DNA of 64,000 nt. Origin: Thecamonas trahens ATCC 50062 (Eukaryota > Apusozoa > Apusomonadida > Apusomonadidae). Shown here in pieces: positions 44,915 through 53,592 of this stretch. The stretch's first letter is position 1, and each line of letters begins with the position of its first letter. The stretch is from assembly GCF_000142905.1 (NCBI RefSeq), contig NW_013657633.1, forward strand, positions 181,505-245,504. Reading direction: 5' to 3'. Both the position numbers and the translations under genes were made by a program. The notes below the pieces were generated by a model. It ran no database searches, was not told where the DNA came from, and saw nothing but the letters and a program-made list of their open reading frames with translations.

Positions 44915-47602
44915 TCATCGCGGACGCATTGCGTGTCGCGGCGATAGCGTCGCCCCCGGCCCGGCGACATGGGCAGGGTGGACGGGGTCGTGAGCGGTGG
45001 TCGAGTCCGAAGCGGCGGCGGCATCGGCCGCCGCCGCCTCGCGCATCAGCCGACTCTTTTCCATGATCATGTGGTACATGTCGGCCTCGGCCTTGAGCTC
45101 GCGCTCCTGCTCACGCGCCACGACGGCGCGCTGCTCGGTCTGCAGGTTCACCGCTGACTGCTGGATGTATTCGTGCATGGTCCCGAGCCGGGTGAGGTCT
45201 GGCGAAATGGGCCGCACCTCCTCAGCCTCGAGCTCGGCGTCGATCTCGGTCCACACCTCGCCGACCTTGTACTTAAAGTACTCCAGAATGAGCCGAAGTG
45301 CCGTCTTGTGCCGGCAGCTGAGCCCAGTGTGGCCCTGAAACCCGAGCTTGCAAAAGAGGGCAAAGACTTTGGCCCGCATGTTGGCTCGCACGTCGGCAAT
45401 CGCCGGCGAGACCTCGTCGCCGTCGCCGCCGTCGCCGTCTGCCTCGGCCGCCGCGGCCGCCTCGAGCTCGAGCACAAAGGCCGCAGTCCGCCCGTACTGT
45501 GCCACCGCGGCAAAGGCAGGCGCTCCACCCTCGCCTTCATCGTCATCGCTCACGGCCACAGGCGCCAGTGGGGTATCCACGTTGCCGATGACCCCGTGCC
45601 TGTCGAGCGCCACGCCCAGCTCGGCCTGCGACGTCTCCCAGGCCTCGAGCAAGAGATGGGCCACTGAGCGCTCAGCGTCGCGGCCGGACCGCCACCTCCG
45701 CACATACGCCACCGTGTAAGGATGGTCGAGCAGGTCGAGGATAACACCGAGGCCATGGTTGGTGATCTCGGCCGGCAGCTTCGGCGTGTCAAGCAGGTCG
45801 AGGAGGGCAAAGACGCCATCGGCCCGCAAGAACTGTGTCTCGGACTCGATGATGCCCACCACTGCGGACCAGATGCAGTCGATGGCTGCGAGAACAATGG
45901 TGGGCTCGCGCTCAGGGTCGCTCATGTCAAAGTTGAGGAGTGCGATGACGGCGTCGATGCCGCCTTCGAGGAGAAACTCGGCCTGGTTCGCTGCGTTTTC
46001 GGCGGTGAGGACCGAGAGCGTGAGTGCCGCATCGCGCCGCAGCTTGACCTCGAGCGTCGCGTCCTTGAGAATGGAGAGGAGGACAGCAACAAGGCCGAGC
46101 TCGCCGTACTGCGTCGCAAACAGGGCCGCAGTGTTGAGGACGAGCTTGCTCAGACCGGAGCGCAGCGCCGCTGGCGGAGGTTCATCAAGGTGCTGCACAA
46201 AGGCGTCGATGACAAGCGACGGACCGTTGCCGGCGGCAAACTCGGCCGGAACCTCGGCCGCGAGGTGGAAGAGCAGCGAGGTGGCGAGGACCTGCAGCTC
46301 GCGGTGCTGGTGAAGCGTCCACTGGAGCAGCGTCCCACGCTCTGCACCCGGATCAAGGTACATGAGGAGAACACGGACAAAGGAGGCGCTGATGAGCGCC
46401 GCCACACCGTCGGGGGTGGTCGTTGTCGAGAGCACCAGGTTCCACAGCAGCTTCTTCATCTCAAAGTCCTCTTCGGTGCAGCCAAGAGCCGTCAGCGGGA
46501 GCTGCGGGAGTGATGCCGGGACGCGTGCCGTCTCGCGGGCGCAAGCCAGCTCGAGGAGGAGGGTGGTAAAGCCTGCGGCCACAAAGGCGTTCGGGTCAAC
46601 ATAGCCCGAGTTGGCGAGAAGTGTGGCGAGGATGAGGACCTCATTGCGGAGATGGCGGTCGTTGCGCTTACGCGAGTGAAGGAGGAGCGAGGCAAAGACG
46701 CCGCGGATGTCGGCCAGAACCTCGACAGAGTCCATCTGGGCGTGGGCCTCGGGCACGGCCTCGAGCACGTTCCACACCAGCTCGACCAGGACCTCCAACC
46801 TTGCCGGGGCGCGCGCGCAGCCGGCAAACAGTCGCGCGGCAAGTGCAATTCCACCAGCATCGGCAATCTGGGCGCAGTGCGACGGGAGCGAGCACGAGAG
46901 CGAGAGCAGAGCGTCCACGATGGCGTCGACGGTCTCTACGGCGCCGTCGCCGGCCTCCATGGCGCGGCCCAGAGCCTGGACCAGGAGCGGGATGCAGCCA
47001 GATATAGAGACAGCATGCTGATTATAGCGTAGCGGCTCACCGTCCTCGCGCCTCCCTGCGGCATCATAGGCGGCGAGAGCCGTGGCAGCCGCCGCCGCGG
47101 CATCAGGGACAAAGACGGCGCTGGCAGCATGGGCCAGAAAGGCGACCAGAGCCACGACATGATCAAACAGAATGAGTTCGTCTGACGCGCCAGCAGCTCT
47201 CAGCGGGCGAGCAGCCAGAGCCAGAAGATCCCTCAGAGGAGCGGCATAGGGCCTGGCATCGGAAGCGTTGGCGGCGTTGGTGACGGCGGCTTCGAAGACA
47301 GGCACCAGCCGCGGCAGATCCCTCAGATGAAAGCCGCCGGCAGCAGCATTGGCACTCGCCACTTTGGCCAGAGCAGCCGCATGACGAAGCGCAAGTCCGC
47401 TCGAGTGTCGCGAGGTGAGGAGGGCAAAGACCTGCTCCAACGGAGGCGCGTTGGGCGTCACGCCCCCGGGCAGCTCCGTCCCCCCGCCCTCCTCCTCGGC
47501 CGTTGCCCTCCGCCCGCCCGTCGCCACTGCTTCTGCCGCTGCTGCTGCCGCCACTTGCTCGTCCCTTGCCTCACCGGCAGTCCGGGGTGGGGAAGCTTGC
47601 AT
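44915..47602 (-). CDS. CFAP69: CFAP69-like ciliary armadillo protein
   Basis: An 895-residue armadillo-type helical-repeat protein. CFAP69 belongs to the C1b projection of the motile axoneme's central apparatus. Segments matching the family in order: LVWNVLEA; RKRNDRHLRNEVLILATLL; EEDFEMKKLLWNLVL; HQHRELQVLATSLL; IDCIWSAVVGIIESE then FLRADGVFALLDLLD. Further on are SVAHLLLEAWETSQAELGVA and the late signature KYKVGEVWTEIDAELEAEEV followed by RPISPDLTRLG. Length is close to human CFAP69 (941). The ATG at 47602 opens an Ala/Glu-rich N-terminus. The protein implies a motile flagellum. The gene's 3' end is 36 bases from the convergent gene at 43469-44878, with a shared palindromic TTTAAA. Confidence 0.9.
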   Translation of the reverse strand: MQASPPRTAGEARDEQVAAAAAAEAVATGGRRATAEEEGGGTELPGGVTPNAPPLEQVFALLTSRHSSGLALRHAAALAKVASANAAAGGFHLRDLPRLVPVFEAAVTNAANASDARPYAAPLRDLLALAARPLRAAGASDELILFDHVVALVAFLAHAASAVFVPDAAAAAATALAAYDAAGRREDGEPLRYNQHAVSISGCIPLLVQALGRAMEAGDGAVETVDAIVDALLSLSCSLPSHCAQIADAGGIALAARLFAGCARAPARLEVLVELVWNVLEAVPEAHAQMDSVEVLADIRGVFASLLLHSRKRNDRHLRNEVLILATLLANSGYVDPNAFVAAGFTTLLLELACARETARVPASLPQLPLTALGCTEEDFEMKKLLWNLVLSTTTTPDGVAALISASFVRVLLMYLDPGAERGTLLQWTLHQHRELQVLATSLLFHLAAEVPAEFAAGNGPSLVIDAFVQHLDEPPPAALRSGLSKLVLNTAALFATQYGELGLVAVLLSILKDATLEVKLRRDAALTLSVLTAENAANQAEFLLEGGIDAVIALLNFDMSDPEREPTIVLAAIDCIWSAVVGIIESETQFLRADGVFALLDLLDTPKLPAEITNHGLGVILDLLDHPYTVAYVRRWRSGRDAERSVAHLLLEAWETSQAELGVALDRHGVIGNVDTPLAPVAVSDDDEGEGGAPAFAAVAQYGRTAAFVLELEAAAAAEADGDGGDGDEVSPAIADVRANMRAKVFALFCKLGFQGHTGLSCRHKTALRLILEYFKYKVGEVWTEIDAELEAEEVRPISPDLTRLGTMHEYIQQSAVNLQTEQRAVVAREQERELKAEADMYHMIMEKSRLMREAAAADAAAASDSTTAHDPVHPAHVAGPGATLSPRHAMRPR

Positions 47603-48079
47603 GGCGTGCGTATGGGTGGGTGGGTGGTGAAGGTGGGTGGGTGTGGGGGTGTGGGGGGGGTTGGGTGGTGGGGGGTGGGGGTGGGCAGGCGGTGTTTGGC
47701 TCGGCGAGTGGCGGCGGGCGGTGGGCGGGTGGCAGTGGCGGACGGTGGGTGGTGGCGGTGATCGTGATGATGGTGGGAGGGTATGGGTGTGGGCAGGCGA
47801 GGGAGGATGGCGAGTGGCGGCGGGCGGCGGGCGGGTGGTAGTGGCGGACGGTGGGTGGTGGCGGTGATCGTGATGATGGTGGTGATGATGATGGGAGGGT
47901 GTGGGGGTGGGCAGGCGTTGGGTGGTGGCGGTGATCGTGATGATGGTGGTGATGATGATGGGAGGGTATAGCGGTGGGCAGGCGAGGGAGGATGGCGAGT
48001 GGCGGATCGTGTTGGTGATGGTGATGGTGGCTGGTGCGACAAGTGATTTGGACGGCAGATGCTTGGTGGAATCGTGCAT
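47603..48079. repeat. G-rich minisatellite between CFAP69 and the SLC35A gene
   Basis: From about 47690 to 48000 a degenerate unit of roughly 80-95 bases recurs. It contains GTGGCGGTGATCGTGATGATGG, GGGAGGGT and GGGCAGGCG blocks in varying order, with TGGTGATGA triplet expansions. Purines dominate one strand. No gene is supported. It should contain the CFAP69 promoter and the 3' flank of the transporter gene. Confidence 0.7.
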
Positions 48080-49267
48080 TTATGGACGGACGCCGTTGAG
48101 GCCAAAGTAGTCACGCGACGAGTTGTAGAGCGAGACCGAGGCCATGACCAACGCTGCGCCAACGGCAAAGACAAGCGACGGCTGCATACCCAGAAAGACG
48201 ATCGAAAAGAGAGCACAGACAATGACCGAGAACGAGGTGGCAAAGCCCTTGAGAATGTTGTCGGCGTACTTGACCACCACGGCCACAGTCAGCCCGCCAA
48301 GCGCGTAGACCATGATGATGAGCACTACAATCGCACCGTAGCCGCGGAAGAAGCCGTACTCGGCAATGGCCGCTCCGTCAGACACATACGCCCCAGCGAG
48401 GGCAAGGACAGAGCCGATGGCTCCGAGCTGGATGTTACGGATCCAGACCGAGACCTTGGAGCCCTTGAGAATCTTCTCAAAGTACACGGCGGCAAAGCCC
48501 GAGAGCAGGCACGCTGAGAGTACCGCCAGAAAGCCCGTCAGCTGTGAGCCGTAGTGGACCGACGACGAGTGGGCCTCGCCCTCGCCCGGCGGGCGGATCC
48601 CAAGCTGGACGAGCGTGACGCCGGCGGTGAGGACTACCAGGGCGAGCCACTGCTGGTTCGAAAGCTGCTTGCCGAGGATAAAGACTGAGAACAGCGCTGT
48701 CGTCATCAGCTTGAGCTGGTACGTCAGCTGGGTGGTGGCAGCGTCCAGATTCGACGTGGCCACAAACAGCAAGTTGTTCTGCACCATGTAGATAAAGGCT
48801 GGGACGCCGACCTTGAAAGTATCCCAAGGATCGGCCAGCTGGGAGGAGAGCTCGATCTTTGCAGCACTCCAATCCCAACCATGCTCATGCGAGAGGAGAG
48901 CAAAGGAGCAGATGAGCTTGACAACCTCCACACAGACCACCACCGTCGACGAGATGTACGATGGCCCCTTGAGCGTCCTCGAGTAGTTCATCAGCAGCAA
49001 CTGAGTCGAGTTCTGAAAGACAAGCACCACCAGCGCAACCTTCTTCATCATCTGTTCCTTGGCCGACAGTCCATGAACTCCCGCAGGCATCGGCAGCTCG
49101 CCCATACCCTTCCCTGTCGTCCCATCACCACCACCACCACCACCACCACCACCACCGCCACCGAGTGCCACTCCGACCAACCCAGCCCCTGCTCCAGCCC
49201 CAGCCCCAGCCACAGCCCCAGCCCCAGCACCCGCACCCGCACCCGCACCAGCCCCTGAAGACGACAT
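48080..49267 (-). CDS. Nucleotide-sugar transporter, SLC35A family
   Basis: A Golgi/ER antiporter exchanging a UDP- or CMP-sugar for the nucleoside monophosphate. 395 residues from the ATG at 49267. The first ~80 residues are low complexity (GAGAGAG and a poly-Gly run) and the membrane core begins near MMKKVALVVLVFQNSTQLL. Family motifs include QNNLLFVATSNLDAATTQL, TYQLKLMTTALFSVFILGK, LLSGFAAVYFEKILKG and, near the end, YADNILKGFATSFSVIV. About ten hydrophobic helices are visible. These are hallmarks of the UDP-galactose/UDP-GlcNAc/CMP-sialic acid group; the exact sugar cannot be told. The poly-Gly leader is coded by CCA and CCAGCC microsatellites (49125-49255), so its length may vary or the true start may be nearer the core. 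Confidence 0.92.
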   Translation of the reverse strand: MSSSGAGAGAGAGAGAGAVAGAGAGAGAGLVGVALGGGGGGGGGGGGDGTTGKGMGELPMPAGVHGLSAKEQMMKKVALVVLVFQNSTQLLLMNYSRTLKGPSYISSTVVVCVEVVKLICSFALLSHEHGWDWSAAKIELSSQLADPWDTFKVGVPAFIYMVQNNLLFVATSNLDAATTQLTYQLKLMTTALFSVFILGKQLSNQQWLALVVLTAGVTLVQLGIRPPGEGEAHSSSVHYGSQLTGFLAVLSACLLSGFAAVYFEKILKGSKVSVWIRNIQLGAIGSVLALAGAYVSDGAAIAEYGFFRGYGAIVVLIIMVYALGGLTVAVVVKYADNILKGFATSFSVIVCALFSIVFLGMQPSLVFAVGAALVMASVSLYNSSRDYFGLNGVRP

Positions 49268-50221
49268 CCACCTCCGCTGGCTCACTGTCTGTCCCCGCGT
49301 TGCCTTTGCTCTGCCCCTGGTTCTGCAGTGGCGTGTGTGGCCCTGTCGTCCTCTCCCTCTGGCTGCGGCTGTCGCTGTCGCGGTGGCTCTCGCTGCCTGC
49401 CGCCCGTTCGCCCAATTCCTGCAAACCTGACAATGCCGCACGAATCGAATGGTGGCTACGCTCACACAGGATCGCTCACACTGGTGCACTCACTGGCCGC
49501 CCGCGGCTGTTGCGCTGGTGTCCGATCAGGGGAGGGGGGGGGGGCAAACGCGCACTCGGGTGACGGCGGGGTGAAATAGTGGTCGTCATGGATGTGTGGG
49601 GCTTGTTTGGCCGTTGCTTGACGTTCTGTCGAGTTTGGAAGTCGATCGGGAGCGGTTTATGAGCGGTCATGGCTGGCGCCGGGGTGTCTATCGCAAAGGA
49701 AGAATCGCGGTCAGACTGACTGCTACATTGTTTTCCGCGCCAATGGACGTGATCATGCTCGCCATTGGTGTGTGGAAGGGTTGTTTGTCCAGATCGGGGC
49801 GCCGGGTGGCTTGTTATCGTCGATCGCTTACCTGCGCATCGCATCGCACAGCATCGCAGCCTTGCAAGTCGTGGACATTCTCAATACTACATCACCAGCT
49901 GTGACAATAGTTGTGTTCATCGCGTCGCGGGGGTGTGGTTGGTTCGCCATCGTGGGTCACACAGCGCGCCATCTGACCACGGTGATCACATCCACGATAA
50001 TCGGCTGCACCAACATGACGTGGCTACACTCCAGCACACCATCAGAGGATACCACATGTCCTGTAATCGCGAGTTAAGCCCAATGGCCATGATCTCACTT
50101 GCCATGTGTCTCTGCCGCACGTCAGCCCGTTGACGTCATCGAACGTCACCATGCGACACCACGTCAAAATGGGCACCCGTAACCTCATCCCGCACCACAT
50201 TCGTCCCTTTCCCCATTAGAC
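49268..50221. other. Intergenic region, no gene seen
   Basis: About 950 bases between the transporter (minus) and the reductase-like gene (plus), with a short G run at 49538-49547. ORFs up to 130 residues are present but incoherent. AT content is somewhat higher around 49900-50100, probably promoter sequence. Confidence 0.5.
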
Positions 50222-51949
50222 ATGCTACACACACCATCGTTTCCATCCGCACCCAATCTGGGCGAAGAATCCCTCGGCGAAGTCGCTCTTCACGTCCGGC
50301 CAGCCCATCCGCTCGGCCACGCGGCAGCGATCGCCGCGCGCCTCGCTGGCCTTGATGCGCTGACGACCGAGAGTAGCCCGGCGACGTCATCCTCGTTCGC
50401 TGATGGGCTTCCGCCAGCAGTGCTCATTGTCCACGACAGGGTCGCTTGTGACGATCCGCTCTCCATCTGTACTGCCATCGACGATGCTGCTGGTGGCCAG
50501 CTCGCCGTCGCGTCCAAGGTAGCTGCCGGCATCTACGCCCGCCTCCTCATCCCGATCTACGAGCTGCGGCAGGCAAACAACCAGCGCAAGTATGAAGAGG
50601 CGTTTGCCAAGATGTCCGCCGACTGGGACGCTTGTGAGACTGTGTTGGCCTCGCAGCGGTTCCTCTCCGGCGGCGACGCGCCCGACTTTGCCGACGTCCT
50701 CCTCTTCGTCGTCGCCCTCCGGCTTGATCTTGTGTACTACGAGCTGTACAAGGTCTCGTTCGGCCTTCTACAAGACTACCCTCACATCGAAGGCTTTGTG
50801 CAAGATCTGTTCGAGCGCCCGGCGTTTTACACCGACACGCCTCCGCTCGCCGTCATCAAGACCTTCCACTACACCGGCGAGCCCGATCTCAACCCGCACG
50901 GCATCGTGCCGCGCGGCGGCGAGCCCGATCTCCATGGGCCGCACTTTCGCGACTTTGCCTTTGACGCTGTGTCGGCTGACGATGCTGTCAACGAGGACCA
51001 GGACGCTGATCGTGGCCGCGGCGAGTGGGTTCGCGGCCTTTCGGAGCTGCGGGCGTGGATCGGGCCCGACGACGACTATCCCGTAGCGGGTGATCAGCGA
51101 TACGTACTCTACGCCCCGTTCAACTGCCCATGGTCGCACCGCACACTCCTTGCCCGTGCCATCAAGGGTCTGGATGACGCCATCGGCCTTGTCGTTGTCT
51201 ACTTTCGCCGTGATGCCGACAGTCGGTGGCAGATCAACCCGGCCGTGCCTGGCTGCACCGCCGACGTGTACGAGGGCATCGCCAAGATTACCGAGCTATA
51301 CGCGGCGTCCAACTCGGACGAGCGCTCGGTGCCTGTTCTCTGGGATACCAAGACCAAGCAGATCGTCAACAACGAGTCTGCTGACATTGTGCGCATCTTC
51401 AACTCGTCGTTTGCCGATCTCGCTACCAACAGCATCGACCTTTATCCCGCCGACGCCGCCGACGAGATCGACCGACTCAACCTACTTGTCTATCAGCGCG
51501 TGGCCAACGGGGCATACAAGGCCGGCTTTGCTTCATCGCAAGCTGCCTACGACCGGGCCTACGATCGCTACTTTCGTGCGCTCGAGTATCTTGATGGCGT
51601 GATCCTCGCCGATCGCGAGTGGCTCGCCGGTACACCGCATCCGACCGAGGCCGATCTCAAGCTCTTCCCGCCCATCTTCCGGCACGACGACGTGTACTTT
51701 TCCCGCTTCAAGCTCAACAAGAACAAGCTTGCTGCCTACCCCAACCTCGCTGCCTGGCGCGATCGCATGCTCGCCTTTCCGGGCGTTGCTGCTGCCTCCA
51801 ATCTTGATCACGCGCGCAACGGCTACTTTGGCCGCACCGGGTCGGAAATCGTCCCTGCCGGACCTCGTCGACTTGGTCTCACTCGATCTGACTACAGCGA
51901 TGACGTTTGGCTCAACCGTGACCAACCAGCCAGTGGCTCTGAAGAGTAA
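50222..51949 (+). CDS. Tandem glutathionyl-hydroquinone reductase-like (GST Xi/ECM4) protein
   Basis: 575 residues, nearly twice the usual ~320 for S-glutathionyl-(hydro)quinone reductases. The C-terminal half (about 260-575) is a complete enzyme. It has catalytic Cys302 in FNCPWSHRTLLARAIKGLD, the KAGFASSQAAYDRAYDRYF helical region, and the end motif FSRFKLNKNKLAAYPNLAAW with NLDHARNGYFG. The N-terminal half resembles the same fold again. It has a thioredoxin-like start with HPLGHAAAIAARLAGLDAL where CPWSHR should be, so no catalytic Cys. Its helical domain (QANNQRKYEEAFAKMSADWD, DAPDFADVLLFVVALRLDLV) ends in the family's NPHGIVP and GPH motif. It looks like a fused duplication with one dead and one active unit, possibly forming an intramolecular pseudo-dimer. 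It uses glutathione to reduce S-glutathionylated quinones. Confidence 0.82.
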   Translation: MLHTPSFPSAPNLGEESLGEVALHVRPAHPLGHAAAIAARLAGLDALTTESSPATSSSFADGLPPAVLIVHDRVACDDPLSICTAIDDAAGGQLAVASKVAAGIYARLLIPIYELRQANNQRKYEEAFAKMSADWDACETVLASQRFLSGGDAPDFADVLLFVVALRLDLVYYELYKVSFGLLQDYPHIEGFVQDLFERPAFYTDTPPLAVIKTFHYTGEPDLNPHGIVPRGGEPDLHGPHFRDFAFDAVSADDAVNEDQDADRGRGEWVRGLSELRAWIGPDDDYPVAGDQRYVLYAPFNCPWSHRTLLARAIKGLDDAIGLVVVYFRRDADSRWQINPAVPGCTADVYEGIAKITELYAASNSDERSVPVLWDTKTKQIVNNESADIVRIFNSSFADLATNSIDLYPADAADEIDRLNLLVYQRVANGAYKAGFASSQAAYDRAYDRYFRALEYLDGVILADREWLAGTPHPTEADLKLFPPIFRHDDVYFSRFKLNKNKLAAYPNLAAWRDRMLAFPGVAAASNLDHARNGYFGRTGSEIVPAGPRRLGLTRSDYSDDVWLNRDQPASGSEE

Positions 51950-51982
51950 ACCCCCACCTCATCCGCCTTTCCATTCACTTTG

Positions 51983-52147
51983 ATCACCCCCGAACACCCC
52001 CTAATCACCCCCGATCACCTCCGATCACCCCGATCACCCCGATCACCCCATTCACCCCCGACCACCCTACCCATCCACCCACCCGATCACCCTACCCATC
52101 CACCCACCCATCCACCCCGATCACCCCACCCACCCGATCACCCCGCC
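51983..52147. repeat. GATCACCCC-type repeat
   Basis: A degenerate array of GATCACCCC, GATCACCTC and CCACCCATCCACC units leads into a poly-C run and the second assembly gap. It contains many GATC sites. No coding potential. Confidence 0.85.
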
Positions 52148-52219
52148 ACGCCAATTTGTTCCGTTCGCTCAAAGTCAGGTCACGCGCCTGCCCCCCCCCC
52201 CCCCCCCCCCACTACGTTC

Positions 52220-52420
52220 NNNNNNNNNNNNNNNNNNNNNNNNNNNNNNNNNNNNNNNNNNNNNNNNNNNNNNNNNNNNNNNNNNNNNNNNNNNNNNNNN
52301 NNNNNNNNNNNNNNNNNNNNNNNNNNNNNNNNNNNNNNNNNNNNNNNNNNNNNNNNNNNNNNNNNNNNNNNNNNNNNNNNNNNNNNNNNNNNNNNNNNNN
52401 NNNNNNNNNNNNNNNNNNNN
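52220..52420. other. Assembly gap (201 N)
   Basis: The gap is preceded by a C21-type homopolymer at about 52190-52211, the same context as the first gap. It lies upstream of the thioesterase start and downstream of the reductase gene, so probably no gene is interrupted. Confidence 0.95.
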
Positions 52421-52530
52421 TTGAGAGTGTTCTTTGCAAGGACAGCATTGCCGGGGGGCCTTTTGCTCCCCCTCTAAATAGGGGATCTCGTTTTATGCTT
52501 TTCCCCCACAAATTTCGTCACTCCACCACC

Positions 52531-53466
52531 ATGCCCAACCACATCAAGCCTATGCAGCTCCTCGCCCTTGTGGTGACGACGGTCGTCCTCCTCAGCACCA
52601 GGACAACGTCTGCCTCGGGCACCACGGCCGGCACCACGGACGTCGGCTACCTGCCTGTCTTTGCCTACCATGGCTTTGGCGGGAGTGGCGAGGACTTTGC
52701 GACCATGGCCAAGTGGGTGGAGGCAGCGCATCCCGGACAGGACTTTGTGGCCATCGACATGTTCAATGGCGCAGCATCGTACAAGCCCATGTGGGAGCAG
52801 GTCGATGCCGTCGCTGCCTTTATCCGCAACTACACGGCCGTCCATGGCCTGACTCGCTACCATGTCATCGGCCATTCGCAGGGTGCCATCGCCATGAGGA
52901 CCCTGGCTCAGTCTATGGATGATCACAACATCGCCTCGCTCATCTCGCTCGCAGGTCCGCAAATGGGCCAGTTTGGTTCGCTCAACCATTGGCCGGCTCC
53001 TCTGCATGATCTGGAGGCCGACCTGGCTTGGATCGTCCTCTACACAAAGCCTATGCAGGCCACCTTCTCCGCCGCCGGCTACTGGAACGATCCTTACCAT
53101 CAGAAGGAGTTCTGCAGGGACTCGCTCTACCTTGCGGTGGCTAACAACGTCTCGTTGCCAAGCAATCCTCGTGCTGACGCCTTTCGCGCAAACATCCTCC
53201 GTCTCGGCTCCTTCTCTCTCCTCGGCTCGCCCGATGACGGCACCATTCAGCCGTGGGAGTCGACCATGTTTGGCTTTTGGAGCGATCACCGCTCGGACAT
53301 TGTCCCACTCGAGGATCAGCCATTCTACAAGGCTGACATGCTCGGCCTTCGCTCGCTCGCTGAAGATGGCCGCCTTCACCTCTCCGCCCCCATCGGCGTC
53401 TCCCACATGGACTGGGTCCGCGATGAGGCCGTCTTCCGCGCCCACATTCTTCCGCTCCTTACCTAG
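52531..53466 (+). CDS. Palmitoyl-protein thioesterase (PPT1/PPT2-like)
   Basis: A lysosomal serine hydrolase that removes fatty acids from S-acylated proteins. 311 residues, the normal length. The N-terminal signal peptide is MPNHIKPMQLLALVVTTVV, then LLSTRTTSASG. The lipase-like core opens with VFAYHGFGGSGEDF (oxyanion region). The nucleophile is Ser116 in GHSQGA, the acid is Asp235 or Asp236 in SPDDGTI, and the base is His292 in GVSHMDW. Family wording includes GYWNDPYHQKEFCRDS and FGFWSDHRSDIVPLEDQPFY. All three catalytic residues are present. In-frame sequence continues upstream into the gap but is not protein-like. A TTTTAAAC lies 63 bases after the stop. Confidence 0.93.
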   Translation: MPNHIKPMQLLALVVTTVVLLSTRTTSASGTTAGTTDVGYLPVFAYHGFGGSGEDFATMAKWVEAAHPGQDFVAIDMFNGAASYKPMWEQVDAVAAFIRNYTAVHGLTRYHVIGHSQGAIAMRTLAQSMDDHNIASLISLAGPQMGQFGSLNHWPAPLHDLEADLAWIVLYTKPMQATFSAAGYWNDPYHQKEFCRDSLYLAVANNVSLPSNPRADAFRANILRLGSFSLLGSPDDGTIQPWESTMFGFWSDHRSDIVPLEDQPFYKADMLGLRSLAEDGRLHLSAPIGVSHMDWVRDEAVFRAHILPLLT

Positions 53467-53592
53467 CCTCGCACTTGCCTGCTTGGCCTGCGGCTTGAGG
53501 TGGGAGGCGCGCTCGCACGTGGTGACCCTTTTAAACGCACACGTTCTAACGTTCTGCCACTGCTGATGACGAGTAGGCTGCAGATGTCACTA

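Noticed and set aside
51983-52147. CRISPR-like array
   Set aside because: Units are short, degenerate and contiguous without unique spacers, and the genome is eukaryotic.
52156-52530. Upstream extension of the thioesterase through the N gap
   Set aside because: It would put the signal peptide internally and includes N-derived residues; the ATG at 52531 gives a normal signal peptide and length.
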